Assembly (NCBI GenBank): GCA_913046335.1
Contig: CAJWSU010000045.1
Span: forward strand, 1-7,179
Direction of reading: 5' to 3'
Origin: TMED109 sp002684605
Lineage (GTDB): Bacteria; Pseudomonadota; Alphaproteobacteria; TMED109
DNA length: 7,179 nucleotides
Shown here: piece after piece, positions 5,799 through 7,179 of the stretch
Numbering within the stretch: position 1 is the first letter of the stretch
How the letters are laid out: the number at the start of each line of letters is the position of its first letter
Position numbers and translations under genes: made by a program
The notes under the pieces: model-generated
Told to the model about the DNA's origin: nothing
Seen by the model: the letters and a program-made list of their open reading frames with translations, nothing else
The model's database searches: none

Positions 5799-5872
5799 GC
5801 GGGTGTAGCTTAGTGGTAAAGCACCAGCCTTCCAAGCTGGCTATGAGGGTTCGATTCCCTTCACCCGCTCCA
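5799..5872 (+). tRNA. tRNA-Gly(UCC)
   Basis: Acceptor GCGGGTG (5799-5805) pairs perfectly with CACCCGC (5862-5868). The discriminator is T5869 and CCA is encoded at 5870-5872. The anticodon stem CCAGC/GCTGG encloses CTTCCAA, with anticodon TCC at 5831-5833. The T arm is GAGGG-TTCGATT-CCCTT. It ends 22 bases before the tuf start codon, so the tRNA and the tuf message almost certainly share a transcript that tRNA processing splits. Confidence 0.97.
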
Positions 5873-5894
5873 AGTATAAGGACGGAGATAAGAG

Positions 5895-7085
5895 ATGGCT
5901 AAAGAAAAATTTGAGCGTAATAAACCCCATGTAAATATAGGTACGGTAGGCCATGTTGATCATGGAAAAACTACTTTAACAGCAGCTATTACTAAAGTGA
6001 TGTCTGAAGCATCTGGTGGTGACGCTATAGCTTACGATGATATTGATAAAGCTCCAGAAGAAAGGGAGCGTGGTATTACAATTAATACTGCCCATGTTGA
6101 ATATGAAACAGCTGAACGTCATTACGCGCATGTTGACTGTCCTGGTCACGCAGACTACGTAAAAAATATGATTACAGGTGCTGCGCAAATGGATGGAGGT
6201 ATTCTTGTTGTTTCTGCATCTGATGGTCCTATGCCACAAACTAGAGAACATATTCTTCTTGCAAGACAAGTTGGTGTTCCAGCTCTTTGTGTATTTTTAA
6301 ATAAATGTGACCAAGTAGATGATCCAGAGTTAATGGAACTTGTTGAAATGGAAATACGTGAACTTCTTACACAATATGAATTCCCAGGTGACGATATTCC
6401 TATCATCAAAGGTTCGGCTTTAAAAGCTTTAGAAGGAGATACTAGTGACATAGGTGTCCCAGCTATTGTAGAACTTATGAAGCAAGTTGATGCTTATATT
6501 CCAAAACCAGACCGCCCAGTAGATATGCCATTCTTATTACCTATAGAAGATGTTTTTTCTATTTCAGGTAGAGGTACTGTTGTAACAGGTCGTGTTGAGC
6601 GTGGTGTAATAAACGTAGGAGATGAAATAGAAATTTCAGGTATACGTGAAACATCCAAAACAACTTGTACTGGTGTAGAAATGTTCCGTAAGCTTCTAGA
6701 TAGAGGAGAAGCAGGAGATAATGTAGGAGTATTATTACGTGGTATTGATAGAGAGGGTGTTGAGCGTGGTCAAGTATTAGCAAAACCAGGTTCTATAAAA
6801 CCTCATACTAAATTTATGGCAGAAACATATATTTTGAAAAAAGAAGAAGGTGGAAGACATACACCATTTTTTGCAAATTATAGACCACAGTTTTATTTTA
6901 GAACAACAGATGTAACTGGAACTATTGCACTTCCAAGTGGAACTGAGATGGTGATGCCTGGAGATAACATACAATTTGAAGTAAACTTAGGTGCTCCAAT
7001 TGCAATGGAAGAAGGATTAAGATTTGCAATAAGAGAAGGTGGAAGAACAGTAGGTGCAGGGGTTGTATCTAAGATTATTGAATAA
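5895..7085 (+). CDS. tuf: translation elongation factor EF-Tu
   Basis: EF-Tu is the GTPase that brings aminoacyl-tRNA to the ribosomal A site. The 396-residue product is full length and has every hallmark: P loop GHVDHGKT (19-26), switch I RGITINTAHVEY (59-70) with T62, DCPGH (81-85) with the catalytic His85, NKCD (136-139) and SAL (174-176). Domain 2 begins near 210 (MPFLLPIEDVFSISGRGTV) and domain 3 near 300, with the kirromycin/tRNA-contact region GGRHTPFFANYRPQFYFRTT (319-338). GGAG at 5884-5887, seven bases before the ATG, is a good ribosome site. Codon choice looks more selective than in neighbouring genes (frequent CGT for Arg, GGT for Gly), as expected for a highly expressed gene. It is flanked closely by tRNA-Gly and tRNA-Trp. 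Whether a second tuf copy exists elsewhere cannot be told from here. Confidence 0.99.
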   Translation: MAKEKFERNKPHVNIGTVGHVDHGKTTLTAAITKVMSEASGGDAIAYDDIDKAPEERERGITINTAHVEYETAERHYAHVDCPGHADYVKNMITGAAQMDGGILVVSASDGPMPQTREHILLARQVGVPALCVFLNKCDQVDDPELMELVEMEIRELLTQYEFPGDDIPIIKGSALKALEGDTSDIGVPAIVELMKQVDAYIPKPDRPVDMPFLLPIEDVFSISGRGTVVTGRVERGVINVGDEIEISGIRETSKTTCTGVEMFRKLLDRGEAGDNVGVLLRGIDREGVERGQVLAKPGSIKPHTKFMAETYILKKEEGGRHTPFFANYRPQFYFRTTDVTGTIALPSGTEMVMPGDNIQFEVNLGAPIAMEEGLRFAIREGGRTVGAGVVSKIIE

Positions 7086-7103
7086 ATGTATATACTTTTA
7101 TTT

Positions 7104-7179
7104 AGGAGCGTAGCTCAATTGGTAGAGCACCGGTCTCCAAAACCGGGGGCTGCGGGTTCGAGTCCCTCCGCTCCTGCCA
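7104..7179 (+). tRNA. tRNA-Trp(CCA)
   Basis: Acceptor AGGAGCG (7104-7110) pairs perfectly with CGCTCCT (7169-7175). The discriminator is G7176, as expected for bacterial tRNA-Trp, and CCA is encoded at 7177-7179, the last bases of the window. The anticodon stem CCGGT/ACCGG encloses CTCCAAA, with anticodon CCA at 7137-7139. It lies 18 bases after the tuf stop, so it is very likely co-transcribed with tuf. In most bacteria secE and nusG come next, outside this window. Confidence 0.97.

Noticed and set aside
5976..6974. Several minus-strand open frames inside tuf
   Set aside because: They are antisense shadows of the biased codon use in tuf, with low-complexity Ser/Leu/Phe-rich products and no ribosome sites.

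Overview
This is a low-GC chromosomal segment from a bacterium with a compact genome. The EF-Tu sequence, the alphaproteobacterial look of RlmB, and the order tRNA-Tyr, tRNA-Gly, tuf, tRNA-Trp (usually followed by secE-nusG) suggest an AT-rich alphaproteobacterium, for example a free-living marine lineage. That placement is an inference from gene content and composition. No phylogeny was run.

Left edge (1-902, minus strand): rlmB, a 23S rRNA 2'-O-methyltransferase, is followed by tRNA-Thr(UGU), which the window start truncates. Right edge (5519-7179, plus strand): tRNA-Tyr(GUA), tRNA-Gly(UCC), tuf and tRNA-Trp(CCA), all co-directional, with all three complete tRNAs encoding their CCA tail. 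This is translation machinery in a conserved order. E. coli also has thrU-tyrU-glyT-thrT-tufB clustered.

The middle (about 1100-5341) is an accessory block of five genes between these two translation modules. It holds (i) a secreted single-domain fasciclin (FAS1) protein; (ii) convergent to it, a 114-residue PD-(D/E)XK nuclease of a type typical of phages; (iii) a two-gene operon of an acyl-CoA dehydrogenase and a class III (CaiB/BaiF) CoA-transferase, resembling the caiA-caiB pairing; and (iv) downstream on the same strand, a cupin protein whose C-terminal half reads as a MarR-like winged helix. The last could be a local regulator of the CoA genes. The dehydrogenase lacks the usual C-terminal catalytic Glu and instead has a Glu at the isovaleryl-CoA dehydrogenase position.

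Intergenic regions hold plausible promoters for rlmB and for tRNA-Gly/tuf, weaker candidates elsewhere, a shared hairpin terminator between the convergent FAS1 and nuclease genes, and an AT-rich terminator plus a second hairpin before tRNA-Tyr. I saw no CRISPR array, insertion sequence or rRNA gene. The strongest leads for novelty are the cupin-winged-helix fusion and its possible link to the acyl-CoA operon.
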